From contig NZ_JFHE01000005.1 of NCBI RefSeq assembly GCF_000698555.1, positions 213,488-277,487 of the forward strand: DNA of 64,000 nt, written 5' to 3'. Position numbers and translations under genes: made by a program. The notes under the pieces were generated by a model that ran no database searches, had not been told where the DNA came from, and saw only the letters and a program-made list of their open reading frames with translations. The DNA comes from Caballeronia grimmiae. GTDB lineage: Bacteria > Pseudomonadota > Gammaproteobacteria > Burkholderiales > Burkholderiaceae. Of this stretch, positions 1-8,488 are shown piece by piece (the first letter of the stretch is position 1; the number at the start of each line of letters is the position of its first letter).

Positions 1-1022
1 ATGCGTTCTTCGTGCATCGCGATGGCTGTTTCCACCTGTTTTACATACTGCCGTTCTTCAGCAAGCGCGTGGCGCGCTTCCTCCACCGATGTCTCGATGA
101 AGCGCACGCCTCCGTTCAGCCGCGCCTGCGCGAGCTTCCACAAGTCCGCGCGAATGACTGCGCCGATCTTCGGATAGCCGCCCGTGGTCTGGGCATCGCC
201 CATCAGGATGATCGGCTGTCCGTTCGGCGGCACCTGAATCGTGCCGGGCAAGACCGCGTGTGACAGCAGTTCGGTCTTGTCGCGACGCTCGAGCGCCGTG
301 CCCGCGAGCCGGAAACCCATGCGGTTGCTGTTCGGCGTGATCGTCCATTCCTCGTTCCAGAAGTCGTCGTGAGCCTTGTCGCTGAAGCTCGCATATTCCG
401 GACCGCGCAGCACGCGGATCGGCGCGGCCCACGCGAGGCCGGGCGCGTGGCGGCCGCGGCGCAGGGGTTCATCGACGAGAACGAACTTGCACCACGCGGG
501 CGCCTTGACGCCGAAAGCGGGTTCCTCCGGCGAAAACGCGATGCCCTTGTGCGGCTGCGGCACGCCTGCCGGCAAGCGGTCGCCGTCACGCAACGCGCGC
601 CCGCCGAGCCCGCCGAAGCACGCGCCGAGGTCGGTGCTGCGCGAGCCGAGCATCGGCAGGACGTCGATGCCGCCCGCGATGCACACGTAGCCGCGCATGC
701 CGCGCTTCGCCGCGCGCAGCGTCAGTTCCTGGCCCGCGCGCACCGGAAGGCTCCACCACGAATAGACCGGCACGTCGTCGAGCGTCGCGCCGAAGTCGGT
801 GCCCGTGATGGCGATGCGCGTCGCGCGCTTGAAGCGCAGCACCGTCGGCCCGAACGTCACCTCGATGCCCGCCGCATCCGGCCGGTTGCCGACGAGTCGA
901 TTGCCGATTTCGAGCGACAGCGCATCCAGCGCACCGCCCGAACTGACGCCGAGATGGCGGTATCCGTGGCGGCCGAGATCCTGCACCGTGGACAGCACGC
1001 CTGCGCGAATCACGTCGATCAT
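1..1022 (-). CDS. pxpC: 5-oxoprolinase subunit C (KipA/PxpC family), 3' end outside the window
   Basis: The leftward frame starting at the ATG at 1022 stays open to the window edge, giving at least 340 codons. It begins MIDVIRAGVLSTVQDLGR, the usual start of the biotin-dependent carboxyltransferase / allophanate hydrolase subunit 2-like family. Later it reads GGIDVLPMLGSRSTDLG and, near the edge, GDAQTTGGYPKIGAVI, both typical of KipA/PxpC. With PxpA and PxpB this subunit forms the ATP-dependent 5-oxoprolinase that converts pyroglutamate to glutamate. The start overlaps the pxpB stop by 4 bases (ATGA), so the two are translationally coupled. The family is usually 310-350 aa, so the stop should lie just past the edge. 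pxpA is not seen and may follow to the left. Confidence 0.88.
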   Translation of the reverse strand, partial: MIDVIRAGVLSTVQDLGRHGYRHLGVSSGGALDALSLEIGNRLVGNRPDAAGIEVTFGPTVLRFKRATRIAITGTDFGATLDDVPVYSWWSLPVRAGQELTLRAAKRGMRGYVCIAGGIDVLPMLGSRSTDLGACFGGLGGRALRDGDRLPAGVPQPHKGIAFSPEEPAFGVKAPAWCKFVLVDEPLRRGRHAPGLAWAAPIRVLRGPEYASFSDKAHDDFWNEEWTITPNSNRMGFRLAGTALERRDKTELLSHAVLPGTIQVPPNGQPIILMGDAQTTGGYPKIGAVIRADLWKLAQARLNGGVRFIETSVEEARHALAEERQYVKQVETAIAMHEER

Positions 1023-1672
1023 GCGCGCACCTCCAGCGCCGTGAAGCGCACGCGGTCGCCGGGCTGCATCAGCGTCGGCGGATTGCGCGACGGATCGAAA
1101 AGCCTGAGTTCGGTGCGGCCGAGCAGTTGCCATCCGCCCGGCGATGCAGCCGGATAGATGCCCGTCTGCGCCCCGCCGATACCCACCGATCCGGCCGGCA
1201 CTTCGAGGCGCGGCTCGCGGCGGCGCGGCATGTGCAACGCGGGATCGAGCCCGCCGAGATACGCGAAGCCCGGCTGAAAGCCCAGGAAGAACACGATGTA
1301 TTCCGCTTCGGTGTGACGCTTCACGACTTCATCGATGGACAGGCCCGCGTGCTTCGCCAGTTCCGCGAGATCGGGGCCGTCCTCGCCGCCGTAGCGCACC
1401 GGAATCTCGATCGTGCTGCCGGGCGCATCGGCGCTGCCGGCGGCGTCCCATCCGGCTTCGAGTTGCGCGGCGAGGCTTTCATAGTCGGCGTCGAGCGGAT
1501 CGAAGACGATCGTCAGATTGTTCATGCCGGGCACGACTTCGACGACATGCGGCATCAGGCGCGCACGCTCGGCGAGCGCCCAGATGCGTCGCTGGCAGTC
1601 GATCGTGGCGGGCGGCGCGGCTTCGCAAACAAGCGCGCAGTCGCCCAGCGGATGAATTCGTGGTGGTGTCAT
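1019..1672 (-). CDS. pxpB: 5-oxoprolinase subunit B (KipI/PxpB family)
   Basis: The 217-aa protein carries the KipI/PxpB signatures FFLGFQPGFAYLGGL (mid-protein) and GSVGIGGAQTGIYP followed by SPGGWQLLGRT, which form the cyclophilin-like fold of allophanate hydrolase subunit 1-like proteins. It works with PxpC and PxpA in ATP-driven ring opening of 5-oxoproline. I chose the ATG at 1672 (MTPPRIHPLGD) because conservation begins there. The frame stays open upstream to 1735, but that extension is composed of low-complexity Ala/Arg residues. It is the first gene of a leftward unit with pxpC and is divergent from the winged-helix gene at 1846. The 170-bp gap between them is AT-richer than its surroundings and probably holds both promoters. 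Confidence 0.9.
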   Translation of the reverse strand: MTPPRIHPLGDCALVCEAAPPATIDCQRRIWALAERARLMPHVVEVVPGMNNLTIVFDPLDADYESLAAQLEAGWDAAGSADAPGSTIEIPVRYGGEDGPDLAELAKHAGLSIDEVVKRHTEAEYIVFFLGFQPGFAYLGGLDPALHMPRRREPRLEVPAGSVGIGGAQTGIYPAASPGGWQLLGRTELRLFDPSRNPPTLMQPGDRVRFTALEVRA

Positions 1673-1845
1673 GGCTTCCAGTCTTGCGTCGGCACGGAGG
1701 GCGGAGAACGCGTTTCTCTTCGCCGCACCGTGCACACGATGTTACATTGTCAATAAATTATCAAGAAGTTATCAATACGCGTTTGTCTGGAGTGTGGCGC
1801 AAGCGGGTTCCGCTAGACTCCGGTTCAACTCAAATGGTCATTGCC

Positions 1846-2358
1846 ATGTCGCGTCATCCTGCCAAGATCGTGTCGTCTGAGCACCTCGTCTCCGAAACCA
1901 GCGCGGAACTTTCCGAGTTCGAATATGCGCTCATCATGGCGAGCAATGCGTTCAATCGATGGATGGTGCGCTGCATGTCCGCAGCCGGCGCGAAAGACAT
2001 GACGGCGGTGGAAGTGTCGCTGCTGCATCACGTGAATCATCGGGATCGCAAGAAGAAGCTCGCGGATATCTGCTTCGTGCTGAATATAGAGGACACGCAC
2101 GTCGCGACTTATGCGCTGAAAAAGCTCGTGGCGCGCGGCTACGTGGCGAGCGAAAAGGCCGGCAAGGAAGTGTTCTTTTCCGCGACGCCGGCGGGGCGTG
2201 AGCTGTGCGGGAAGTATCGCGAAGTGCGCGAGAGCTGCCTGATCTCGGCGCTGCGCGAAAGCGGATTGACCAATGAACAGATCGGCGAGGCCGCGCAATT
2301 GATGCGCAACGCATCCGGCCTCTACGACACCGCCGCGCGCGCGGCGGCATCGCTTTGA
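1846..2358 (+). CDS. MarR-like winged-helix DNA-binding regulator
   Basis: The roughly 170-aa protein has a central winged-helix pattern: a helix-rich stretch (ELSEFEYALIMASNAFNRW), then TAVEVSLLHHVNH, then the recognition part DTHVATYALKKLVARGYV, and a wing around FFSATPAGRELCGKYREVR. This matches the predicted transcription regulators of MarR type that contain an HTH domain and no enzymatic domain. An alternative ATG lies 12 bases upstream at 1834; neither has a strong ribosome site. It is divergent from pxpBC, so regulating 5-oxoproline metabolism is possible but not shown. The target and ligand are unknown. Confidence 0.8.
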   Translation: MSRHPAKIVSSEHLVSETSAELSEFEYALIMASNAFNRWMVRCMSAAGAKDMTAVEVSLLHHVNHRDRKKKLADICFVLNIEDTHVATYALKKLVARGYVASEKAGKEVFFSATPAGRELCGKYREVRESCLISALRESGLTNEQIGEAAQLMRNASGLYDTAARAAASL

Positions 2359-2371
2359 ACGAGGCCGGCCA

Positions 2372-2986
2372 TCAGTAAAGCGCCGCTTCGGTGACGATTG
2401 CATCGAGCGGCATATCGTGCAGTTCGCGCGGCAACGCATCGAGCTTGCCCGCTTCGTACGCAATGCCTATCGTGACCGGCTTGCGCGCGGCCGGCCAGGC
2501 GGCGAGCGTGCGGTCGTAATAGCCGCCGCCATAGCCCAGCCGATAACGGTCCGCATCGAAACCGACGCACGGCACCAGCAACAATTCCGGCACCACGACA
2601 TGCTCTTCCTCGGGCACGGGAATTCGATAACGGCCGGCCTTCATCGGCGAGTCTGCGCGCCAGGCGTGAAAGGCCATCGGCGCGTGAGGCTGCACGACGA
2701 CGGGCAACGCAGCCTCGCGTGCATCGCCGGCATTGCCCGATGCGAGCCAGTCGGTCAACACGACGCGGGCATCGAACTCACCGGCCACCGGCCAATAAAA
2801 GCCGATGCATCTGACCGGGCGTGCTTCGAGCAACGCGCGAAGCCGCTCGCCGAGCGCGGCATCGGCGAGCGCCCGCGACGGCTCTTCCTGCTGCGCTTCG
2901 CGCCTTGCCAGCAGCGTCGCGCGCAAGGTGCTTTTGGGTTCCGCGCAAACGTTGCGTGCTATGCTTTGGACCGATCTTTGGACCAC
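2372..2986 (-). CDS. 5-formyltetrahydrofolate cyclo-ligase family protein
   Basis: The protein ends with the hallmark motif of the family, LLVPCVGFDADRYRLGYGGG followed by YYDR, and has an earlier PKSTLRATLLARR start region and an IGFYWPVAGEFD strand. It is about 190-200 aa, the normal size. The enzyme makes 5,10-methenyl-THF from 5-formyl-THF using ATP, a folate salvage step. The start is uncertain. An ATG at 3013 would overlap the divergent slt start by 7 bases, whereas the GTG at 2986 does not. Family homology clearly begins only around 2938. The gene converges with the winged-helix gene, which ends 13 bases away. Confidence 0.88.
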   Translation of the reverse strand: MVQRSVQSIARNVCAEPKSTLRATLLARREAQQEEPSRALADAALGERLRALLEARPVRCIGFYWPVAGEFDARVVLTDWLASGNAGDAREAALPVVVQPHAPMAFHAWRADSPMKAGRYRIPVPEEEHVVVPELLLVPCVGFDADRYRLGYGGGYYDRTLAAWPAARKPVTIGIAYEAGKLDALPRELHDMPLDAIVTEAALY

Positions 2987-3006
2987 CTCGCGCTCCAGTA
3001 ATAACG

Positions 3007-4974
3007 ATGTCAAAACGCCTCAACCGAGTATATCTTGCGGCCGGCTACGCCCTTGCCGCCGCTACGCTGGTCGCATGCGGAACGGCCACCGCCGTCCCGC
3101 CGGACGCGGACTTTTCTCCGTCCTCCGACGATCGCATTTTCATGCAATTGCGCGAGGCGTCACGTGCGAACGATGCGGGCCGCGCCGCTTTGCTCGCCTC
3201 GCAGATTCCGAACTATCCGGCGCCTGGCTATATCGACTATTTCACGATCAAGCCGCAGCTTTTCGATGCGCAAGGCCACGCGCGCCCCGACGCGCCCGAT
3301 GCACCCGTGCTCTCGTTCCTGCAGCGTTACGACGGTCAGGCCATTGCCGACCGCATGCGCAACGACTATCTCGTCGTGCTCGGCGGCCGTCACGACTGGC
3401 GCAATTTCCAGGAGCAGTATTCCCGTTTCGTGCTCAACGACGACACGCAGGTCAAATGCTATGCGCTCGAAGCGCGCATGTCGCGCGGCGAGAATGTCGC
3501 GGATGCGGCGCGCGCACTGCTCGTCGATCCGAAATCGTACGGCGACGGCTGCGTCGATCTGATCGCTGCGCTCGCGGAGTCCGGCCAGTTCACGAGCGAC
3601 GACATCTGGCAGCAAATCCGCCTCGCCTATGAGCAGAACTACACGACGACCGGCGCGAATATCGTCGATGCGCTCGGTCAGGAAAGGCCGAAGCCCGAAC
3701 TGCTCGATAACGCCGTCAACAAGCCGCCGCTTTATCTGGCGCGCGGCGTCATGCCGAACACGCCGGCGCATCAACTGACGCTGCTCGCCGTCACGCGCCT
3801 CGCGCGCAACGATCCGGCGATGGCCGCCGCCACGTTCAGTTCCGTCGCGCCGAGCCTGACGGCCGCCGAGCGCGCCGTGGGCTGGGGCACCATCGGCTAT
3901 CAGGCGGCGCTGAAGCGCATGCCGGCGGCGGCGGACTGGTATCGGCTGTCGGCGAATGCGCAGTTGTCGAATCCGGCGTATGAATGGCGCACGCGCAGTG
4001 CGCTGCTTGCCGGCGACTGGAACATGGTGCGCTGGTCGGTCGAGCAAATGCCGCCGACGCTGCGCAGCCAGCCTTCGTGGACCTACTGGCACGCGCGCGC
4101 CGTCAAGCAGGCCGGCGATACCGCCACGGCGAATCAGGAATTTCAGAGCATCGCGGATCAATACAACTTCTATGGCCAGCTCGCGCTCGAAGAGCTGGGG
4201 CAGAAGATCACGCTGCCGCCGCGCACGACCGTATCGGATGCGGAAATCGCGCAGATGCAGTCGGTGCCGGGCTTCGCGCTGTCGCAGCGTTTCTACGCGC
4301 TCAATCTGCGGCTCGAAGGCAATCGCGAATGGAACTGGCCGCTGCGCACGATGACCGACCGGCAACTGATCGCCGCTGCGCAGTACGCGAAGCGCATCGA
4401 ACTGTTCGACCGCACCGTCAACACCGCCGACAAGACGAAGAGCGAACATGATTTCTCGCTGCGCTATCTGTCGCCGTTCCGCGAGATCGTGGAGCGCGAT
4501 GCGCAGAACACCGGGCTCGATATCGAATGGGCGTACGGGCTGATTCGGCAGGAGTCGCGCTTCATCATCAACGCGCGGTCGGAAGTCGGCGCGGGCGGCT
4601 TGATGCAACTGATGCCCGGCACGGCGCAACTCGTCGCGAAGAAAATCGGTCTCGGGCCGGTGTCGCGCGCGCAGATGAACGACATCAACACGAACATCCT
4701 GCTCGGCACGAATTACCTGTCGATGATCTACAATCAATTCGACAACTCGCCCGTGCTCGCCACCGCTGGCTATAACGCCGGTCCCGGACGGCCGAAGCAA
4801 TGGCGGCAGGATTTGCGGGCGCCCGTCGAGGGCGCGGTTTTTGCTGAAACCATTCCGTTTTCCGAAACGCGCGATTACGTGAAGAACGTGCTGTCGAACA
4901 CCGTGTATTACGCCGCGTTGTTCGAAGGCCGTCCGCAATCGCTGAAGGCGCGGCTGGGTTATATCGCGCCGTAA
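3007..4974 (+). CDS. slt: Lytic murein transglycosylase (Slt70-like), possible lipoprotein
   Basis: The 655-aa protein has an N-terminal export signal ending in a lipobox-like LVAC (Cys24). A long alpha-superhelical U/L region rich in Ala and Trp follows. The C-terminal lysozyme-like domain reads YGLIRQESRF, with catalytic Glu516 in the QES motif, then GAGGLMQLMPGTA and ATAGYNAGPGRPKQW. It cleaves peptidoglycan strands to 1,6-anhydromuropeptides in the periplasm. Classical Slt70 is soluble, so the lipobox would make this one membrane-anchored. An extended -10 (TGCTATGCT, about 2958-2966) lies inside the divergent folate gene and probably drives it. The gene is followed after 109 bases by an epimerase on the same strand. 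Confidence 0.93.
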   Translation: MSKRLNRVYLAAGYALAAATLVACGTATAVPPDADFSPSSDDRIFMQLREASRANDAGRAALLASQIPNYPAPGYIDYFTIKPQLFDAQGHARPDAPDAPVLSFLQRYDGQAIADRMRNDYLVVLGGRHDWRNFQEQYSRFVLNDDTQVKCYALEARMSRGENVADAARALLVDPKSYGDGCVDLIAALAESGQFTSDDIWQQIRLAYEQNYTTTGANIVDALGQERPKPELLDNAVNKPPLYLARGVMPNTPAHQLTLLAVTRLARNDPAMAAATFSSVAPSLTAAERAVGWGTIGYQAALKRMPAAADWYRLSANAQLSNPAYEWRTRSALLAGDWNMVRWSVEQMPPTLRSQPSWTYWHARAVKQAGDTATANQEFQSIADQYNFYGQLALEELGQKITLPPRTTVSDAEIAQMQSVPGFALSQRFYALNLRLEGNREWNWPLRTMTDRQLIAAAQYAKRIELFDRTVNTADKTKSEHDFSLRYLSPFREIVERDAQNTGLDIEWAYGLIRQESRFIINARSEVGAGGLMQLMPGTAQLVAKKIGLGPVSRAQMNDINTNILLGTNYLSMIYNQFDNSPVLATAGYNAGPGRPKQWRQDLRAPVEGAVFAETIPFSETRDYVKNVLSNTVYYAALFEGRPQSLKARLGYIAP

Positions 4975-5083
4975 GCGCATTCACACGACGCCGCGCGTTC
5001 CGACACGCGCGGCGGCTCGTCTTCGTATCTGTCCGCGCATTCGTCAGCCGCAACCGGCAAGCCGTGATATCCAAGAGGCGAAC

Positions 5084-6040
5084 ATGCGACATCAAAACGT
5101 AGCGCTCATCGGCGGTTCCGGCTTTATCGGGAGCCATCTCGTCAACGCGCTCGTCGATCTCGGCAAGAACGTGCGCATCGCCACGCGGCGGCGCTCGAAC
5201 GCCGCGCATCTGACGCTGCTTCCCGTCGATGTCCTCGAAACCGACGTACACGATCCCGTGAAACTCGCCGCGTTCGTTGCGGAAGCGGATGCGGTCATCA
5301 ATCTCGTCGGCGTGCTGCATGGAAGGCGCGGCGATCCCTACGGCCCGGAGTTCGCGCGTGCGCACGTGGAGTTGCCGCGCAAGATCGCCGCCGCGTGCGA
5401 GGCGAAGGGCGTGCGCAGGTTGATCCACATGAGCGCGATCGGCGCGGATGCAGAAGGCCCGAGCATGTATCTGCGCTCGAAGGGCGACGGCGAGAAGCTG
5501 ATTCGCGAGTCGGGCCTCGACTGGACGATCTTCCGCAGTTCCGTCGTCTTCGGCCCCGAGGACAATCTGCTGAATCAGTTTGCGTTCCTTCAGCGCATCT
5601 TTCCGGTGATCCCGCTCGCTTGCGCCGATGCGCAGTTCCAGCCGGTGTTCGTCGGCGATGTCGCGAAGGCCATCGTGAACGTGCTCGATCTCGACGCGGC
5701 CAACCGCATGACCTACGAACTCGCGGGTCCGGGCGTGTACACGCTCGCCGAACTGGTGCGTTTCGCGGGCGCGACGATCGGACGGCGTGCGCGCATCATC
5801 AAGCTGCCCGACAGCCTCGGCCGCCTGCAGGCGATGACGCTCGAAATGGCGCCCGGCGAACCGCTGATGTCGCGCGACAATCTGGATTCGATGCGCACGC
5901 CGAGCATCGCGAGCGGCCCGCTTGCGCCGGAACTGGGCATCGGCGAGCCGGCGAGCATCGAGGCGATCGCGCCGCTGTATCTCACGGGCAACTCGCCGCG
6001 CTCGCGCTTCAATACCTTCCGCGCCACGGCGCATCGTTGA
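5084..6040 (+). CDS. Complex I NDUFA9-like NAD(P)-dependent epimerase/dehydratase
   Basis: The 318-aa protein starts with a Rossmann motif GGSGFIGSHLV (residues 10-20). It then has DAVINLVGVLHGRRGDPYGP and MSAIGADAEGPSMYLRSKGDGE, where an atypical SDR substitutes for the classical YxxxK site, as in the NDUFA9/NAD(P)H-binding subfamily. These proteins bind NAD(P)H; in bacteria the exact substrate is mostly unknown. A ribosome site (AAGAGG) precedes the ATG by 6 bases. It lies between slt and a GST gene that begins 12 bases after its stop, so the three genes and cca probably form a transcription unit. Confidence 0.88.
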   Translation: MRHQNVALIGGSGFIGSHLVNALVDLGKNVRIATRRRSNAAHLTLLPVDVLETDVHDPVKLAAFVAEADAVINLVGVLHGRRGDPYGPEFARAHVELPRKIAAACEAKGVRRLIHMSAIGADAEGPSMYLRSKGDGEKLIRESGLDWTIFRSSVVFGPEDNLLNQFAFLQRIFPVIPLACADAQFQPVFVGDVAKAIVNVLDLDAANRMTYELAGPGVYTLAELVRFAGATIGRRARIIKLPDSLGRLQAMTLEMAPGEPLMSRDNLDSMRTPSIASGPLAPELGIGEPASIEAIAPLYLTGNSPRSRFNTFRATAHR

Positions 6041-6052
6041 TTTCGGAGCCGC

Positions 6053-6676
6053 ATGAAACTCGTTATCGGTGACAAGAACCTTTCCTCCTGGTCGATGCGT
6101 CCGTGGGTGCTGCTCAGGCATTTCGGCCTGGCGTTCGACGAGATGCTGATCCGCCTTGACCAGCCCGACACGAAGGCGAAGATTCTCGACGTCACGCCAT
6201 CGGGCAAGGTGCCGTGTCTTATCACCGATAACGGCCATGCCGTATGGGAATCGCTCGCGATCATGGAGACGATTGCGGAGAACCATCCGCAGCACGCGAT
6301 GTGGCCGCGCGACGCCGCTGCCCGCGCGCTTGCCCGCAGCATCAGCGCGGAGATGCACGGGGGCTTCGCGGACCTGCGTCAGAACATGCCGATGCAGATC
6401 GACATGCACGCGCCCGGCCTCGGTGCGACGCCGGCGACGCTCTTCGATATCGCGCGCATCGACGCGATGTGGAACGACTGTCTCGCGCGATCGGGCGGGC
6501 CGTTCCTGTTCGGCGAGTTCGGCATCGCGGATGCGATGTACGCGCCGGTCGTCATGCGCTTCAACTCTTACGAGCCTGCGTTGAGCGAGGGATCGCGCGC
6601 CTATGCGCGTCGCGTGACGGCATTGCCGGCGGTGGCTGCGTGGATCGACGATGCGCGCAAGGAAGCCGCGCGATGA
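6053..6676 (+). CDS. Glutathione S-transferase family protein
   Basis: The 207-aa protein has the thioredoxin-like N-terminal half, with IGDKNLSSWSMRPWVLL carrying the candidate catalytic Ser/Thr-type region, and a cis-Pro site in SGKVPCLI. The ES residues of the glutathione-binding site appear in VWESLAIMETIAE. The C-terminal half is helical, with GEFGIADAMYAPVVMRF as the conserved N-capping segment of GSTs. It probably conjugates or reduces with glutathione in the cytoplasm; the substrate is unknown. The stop overlaps the cca start by four bases (ATGA). Confidence 0.9.
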   Translation: MKLVIGDKNLSSWSMRPWVLLRHFGLAFDEMLIRLDQPDTKAKILDVTPSGKVPCLITDNGHAVWESLAIMETIAENHPQHAMWPRDAAARALARSISAEMHGGFADLRQNMPMQIDMHAPGLGATPATLFDIARIDAMWNDCLARSGGPFLFGEFGIADAMYAPVVMRFNSYEPALSEGSRAYARRVTALPAVAAWIDDARKEAAR

Positions 6677-7908
6677 ATATCTACGCGGTAGGCGGCGCGA
6701 TTCGTGATGCGCTGCTCGGCATGCCGGTGATGGATCGCGATTACGTGGTCGTCGGCGCGACGCCCGAGCAGATGGTGGCGCAGGGGTATCGACCGGTCGG
6801 GAAGGACTTTCCGGTGTTCTTGCATCCGCAGACGCACGAGGAATACGCGCTGGCGCGCACGGAGCGCAAGACGGCGGCGGGCTATCACGGATTCCAGTTC
6901 TATTATTCGCCGGATGTCACGCTCGAAGAGGACCTGGCGCGCCGCGATCTCACGATCAACGCGATGGCGCGCGAAGTCACGCCGGCGGGCGAGCTGACGG
7001 GACCGGTGATCGATCCGTTCGATGGCCGGGCGGACCTCGAGAACAGGCTTTTCAGGCATGTGGGCGATGCGTTCATCGAGGACCCGGTGCGCATTCTGCG
7101 GCTTGCGCGTTTTGCTGCGCGCTTTGCGGATTTCACCGTCGCGCCGGAGACCGAGGCGTTGATGAAGAGGATGGTCGAGGCCGGCGAAGTGGATGCGCTC
7201 GTGCCCGAGCGCGTGTGGCAGGAAGTGTCGCGCGGCCTGATGGAGAAGAAGCCGTCGCGGATGTTCGAGGTGTTGCGCGGCAGCGGCGCGCTTGCGCGGA
7301 TTCTTCCGGAGATCGATGCGCTTTGGGGCGTGCCGCAGCGTGCGGACTATCATCCGGAGGTCGACACGGGCGTTCACGTGATGATGGTGCTGGACTATGC
7401 GGCTTCGCAGGGCTTCACGTTACCGGTGCGCTTCGCCGCGCTGACGCACGATCTCGGCAAGGCGACGACGCCGGAGGATGTGCTGCCGCGTCATATCGGA
7501 CATGAGGGGCGCAGTGTCGATTTGCTGAAGCCATTGTGCGAGCGTTTGCGTGTGCCGAACGAATGCCGCGACCTGGCGATGCTCGTTGCGCGTGAGCATG
7601 GGAATATCCATCGCGTGATGGATATGGGCGCGGCGGCGCTCGTGCGCTTGTTCGAGCGGTCGGATGCTTTGCGTAAACCTGCGCGGTTTGCGGAAGCGTT
7701 GCAGGCTTGTCTTGCGGATATTCGCGGGCGGTTGGGGCTCGAGGCGCAGCCTTATCCGCAGGCTGAGCGGTTGCGGGTGGCACTGGTTGCTGCTCGGGCT
7801 GTTGATGCTGGCGCTGTGGCTTTGCGGTTTGCTTCCGAGCCTTCGCGGATTAAGGATGCGGTGCATGAGGCACGGGTTGCGGCCGTGCAGGACGCTTTGT
7901 TTTCTTGA
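6673..7908 (+). CDS. cca: Multifunctional CCA-adding tRNA nucleotidyltransferase
   Basis: The 411-aa protein has the class II nucleotidyltransferase head VGGAIRDALLG and the catalytic pair D21-x-D23 in MDRDYVVVG. The template region follows as ARTERKTAAGYHGF and RRDLTINAMA, and the neck as EDPVRILRLARFAARF. From about residue 225 there is an HD phosphohydrolase domain with H259-D260 in ALTHDLGKATTP, which marks the long E. coli-type enzyme. It adds or repairs the 3' CCA of tRNAs. Translation is probably coupled to the GST gene through the ATGA overlap. Just past the stop lies the left arm of a large inverted repeat, which may end the transcript. Confidence 0.96.
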   Translation: MNIYAVGGAIRDALLGMPVMDRDYVVVGATPEQMVAQGYRPVGKDFPVFLHPQTHEEYALARTERKTAAGYHGFQFYYSPDVTLEEDLARRDLTINAMAREVTPAGELTGPVIDPFDGRADLENRLFRHVGDAFIEDPVRILRLARFAARFADFTVAPETEALMKRMVEAGEVDALVPERVWQEVSRGLMEKKPSRMFEVLRGSGALARILPEIDALWGVPQRADYHPEVDTGVHVMMVLDYAASQGFTLPVRFAALTHDLGKATTPEDVLPRHIGHEGRSVDLLKPLCERLRVPNECRDLAMLVAREHGNIHRVMDMGAAALVRLFERSDALRKPARFAEALQACLADIRGRLGLEAQPYPQAERLRVALVAARAVDAGAVALRFASEPSRIKDAVHEARVAAVQDALFS

Positions 7909-7945
7909 TTGCTTTTTGTTGAGATTTTTTTTGTTGGTGAGCTTT

Positions 7946-8186
7946 CTTCGTTGAGGTTGTATTCGTGTCGGTCTATTAGCGCGCCCCTCCCCGGGGCGGG
8001 GGTCACTTTCTTTGCCGCTGCAAAGAAAGTAACCAAAGAAAGCAGCTTTTTTTCGAACCGCACGAAGCACAGACTTGTGTGCTCACTTCGTAGAACCTCC
8101 GTGGCCCTCAGCTTGAAAGAGCCTTGAATCACCTTCCGCGCCCACTGACAACTAACGTCCTCCGAGCCCCTTGGCTCGACAACACC
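7946..8186 (+). repeat. Left arm of a large imperfect inverted repeat
   Basis: These about 240 bases match the reverse complement of 8489-8768 at roughly 90 % by eye. The arm has a G/C block (7981-8002), a perfect hairpin with 11-base stems at 8005-8015 and 8020-8030 and a 4-base loop, an A/G-rich linker, a run of seven T at about 8048-8054, and a tail ending in a G/C-rich segment with CCGAGCCCCTTGG. The arm lies directly downstream of cca. No protein-coding signal is seen. It looks like a member of a dispersed palindromic intergenic repeat family of Burkholderiaceae (from memory, not checked). Confidence 0.85.
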
Positions 8187-8488
8187 AGTGGGGCACCACG
8201 CGCATCGCATGTTCAACGCTGATCGCACTTTGAAATCAAGGGCAGATAACGGGCACGGCGGCACGGTCACGCAGAAATCTCCGAAAGCAGAAATCGCCTC
8301 GCGGGGTCCTTCAAGGTCGAGCGCGACTCAGCCGGTCAGCCGCGCAGTAGCCGCTCATCAGGAGCGTCGCGAGACAGAAGGGACTGAAATCAGAAATTAA
8401 GCGGAGCGCGGGCGACGGAAGCCTGAGTAAAGTGGCTTCGAGTAATCGGTCAGCCCTTAAGTTGTAGCGTGGCGCTGTACATACAGTC
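8187..8488. other. Spacer between the inverted-repeat arms, no gene seen
   Basis: This 300-base spacer holds only short frames with no ribosome site and no recognisable protein. Its composition is slightly less G/C-rich than the flanking genes. I see no transposase remnant, no tRNA-like fold and no obvious promoter. Confidence 0.6.

Noticed and set aside
2372..3013. 6S RNA beside the formyltetrahydrofolate ligase gene, as in enterobacteria
   Set aside because: There is no space for a 180-nt RNA. The ligase gene is flanked within 13 bases on one side and overlaps slt on the other.
3160..4980. 606-codon minus-strand frame across slt
   Set aside because: It is an antisense shadow of the lytic transglycosylase, rich in Arg and without family features.
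8188..8400. 70-codon frame inside the inverted-repeat spacer
   Set aside because: There is no ribosome site, the composition is odd and nothing is conserved-looking; it probably arose by chance.
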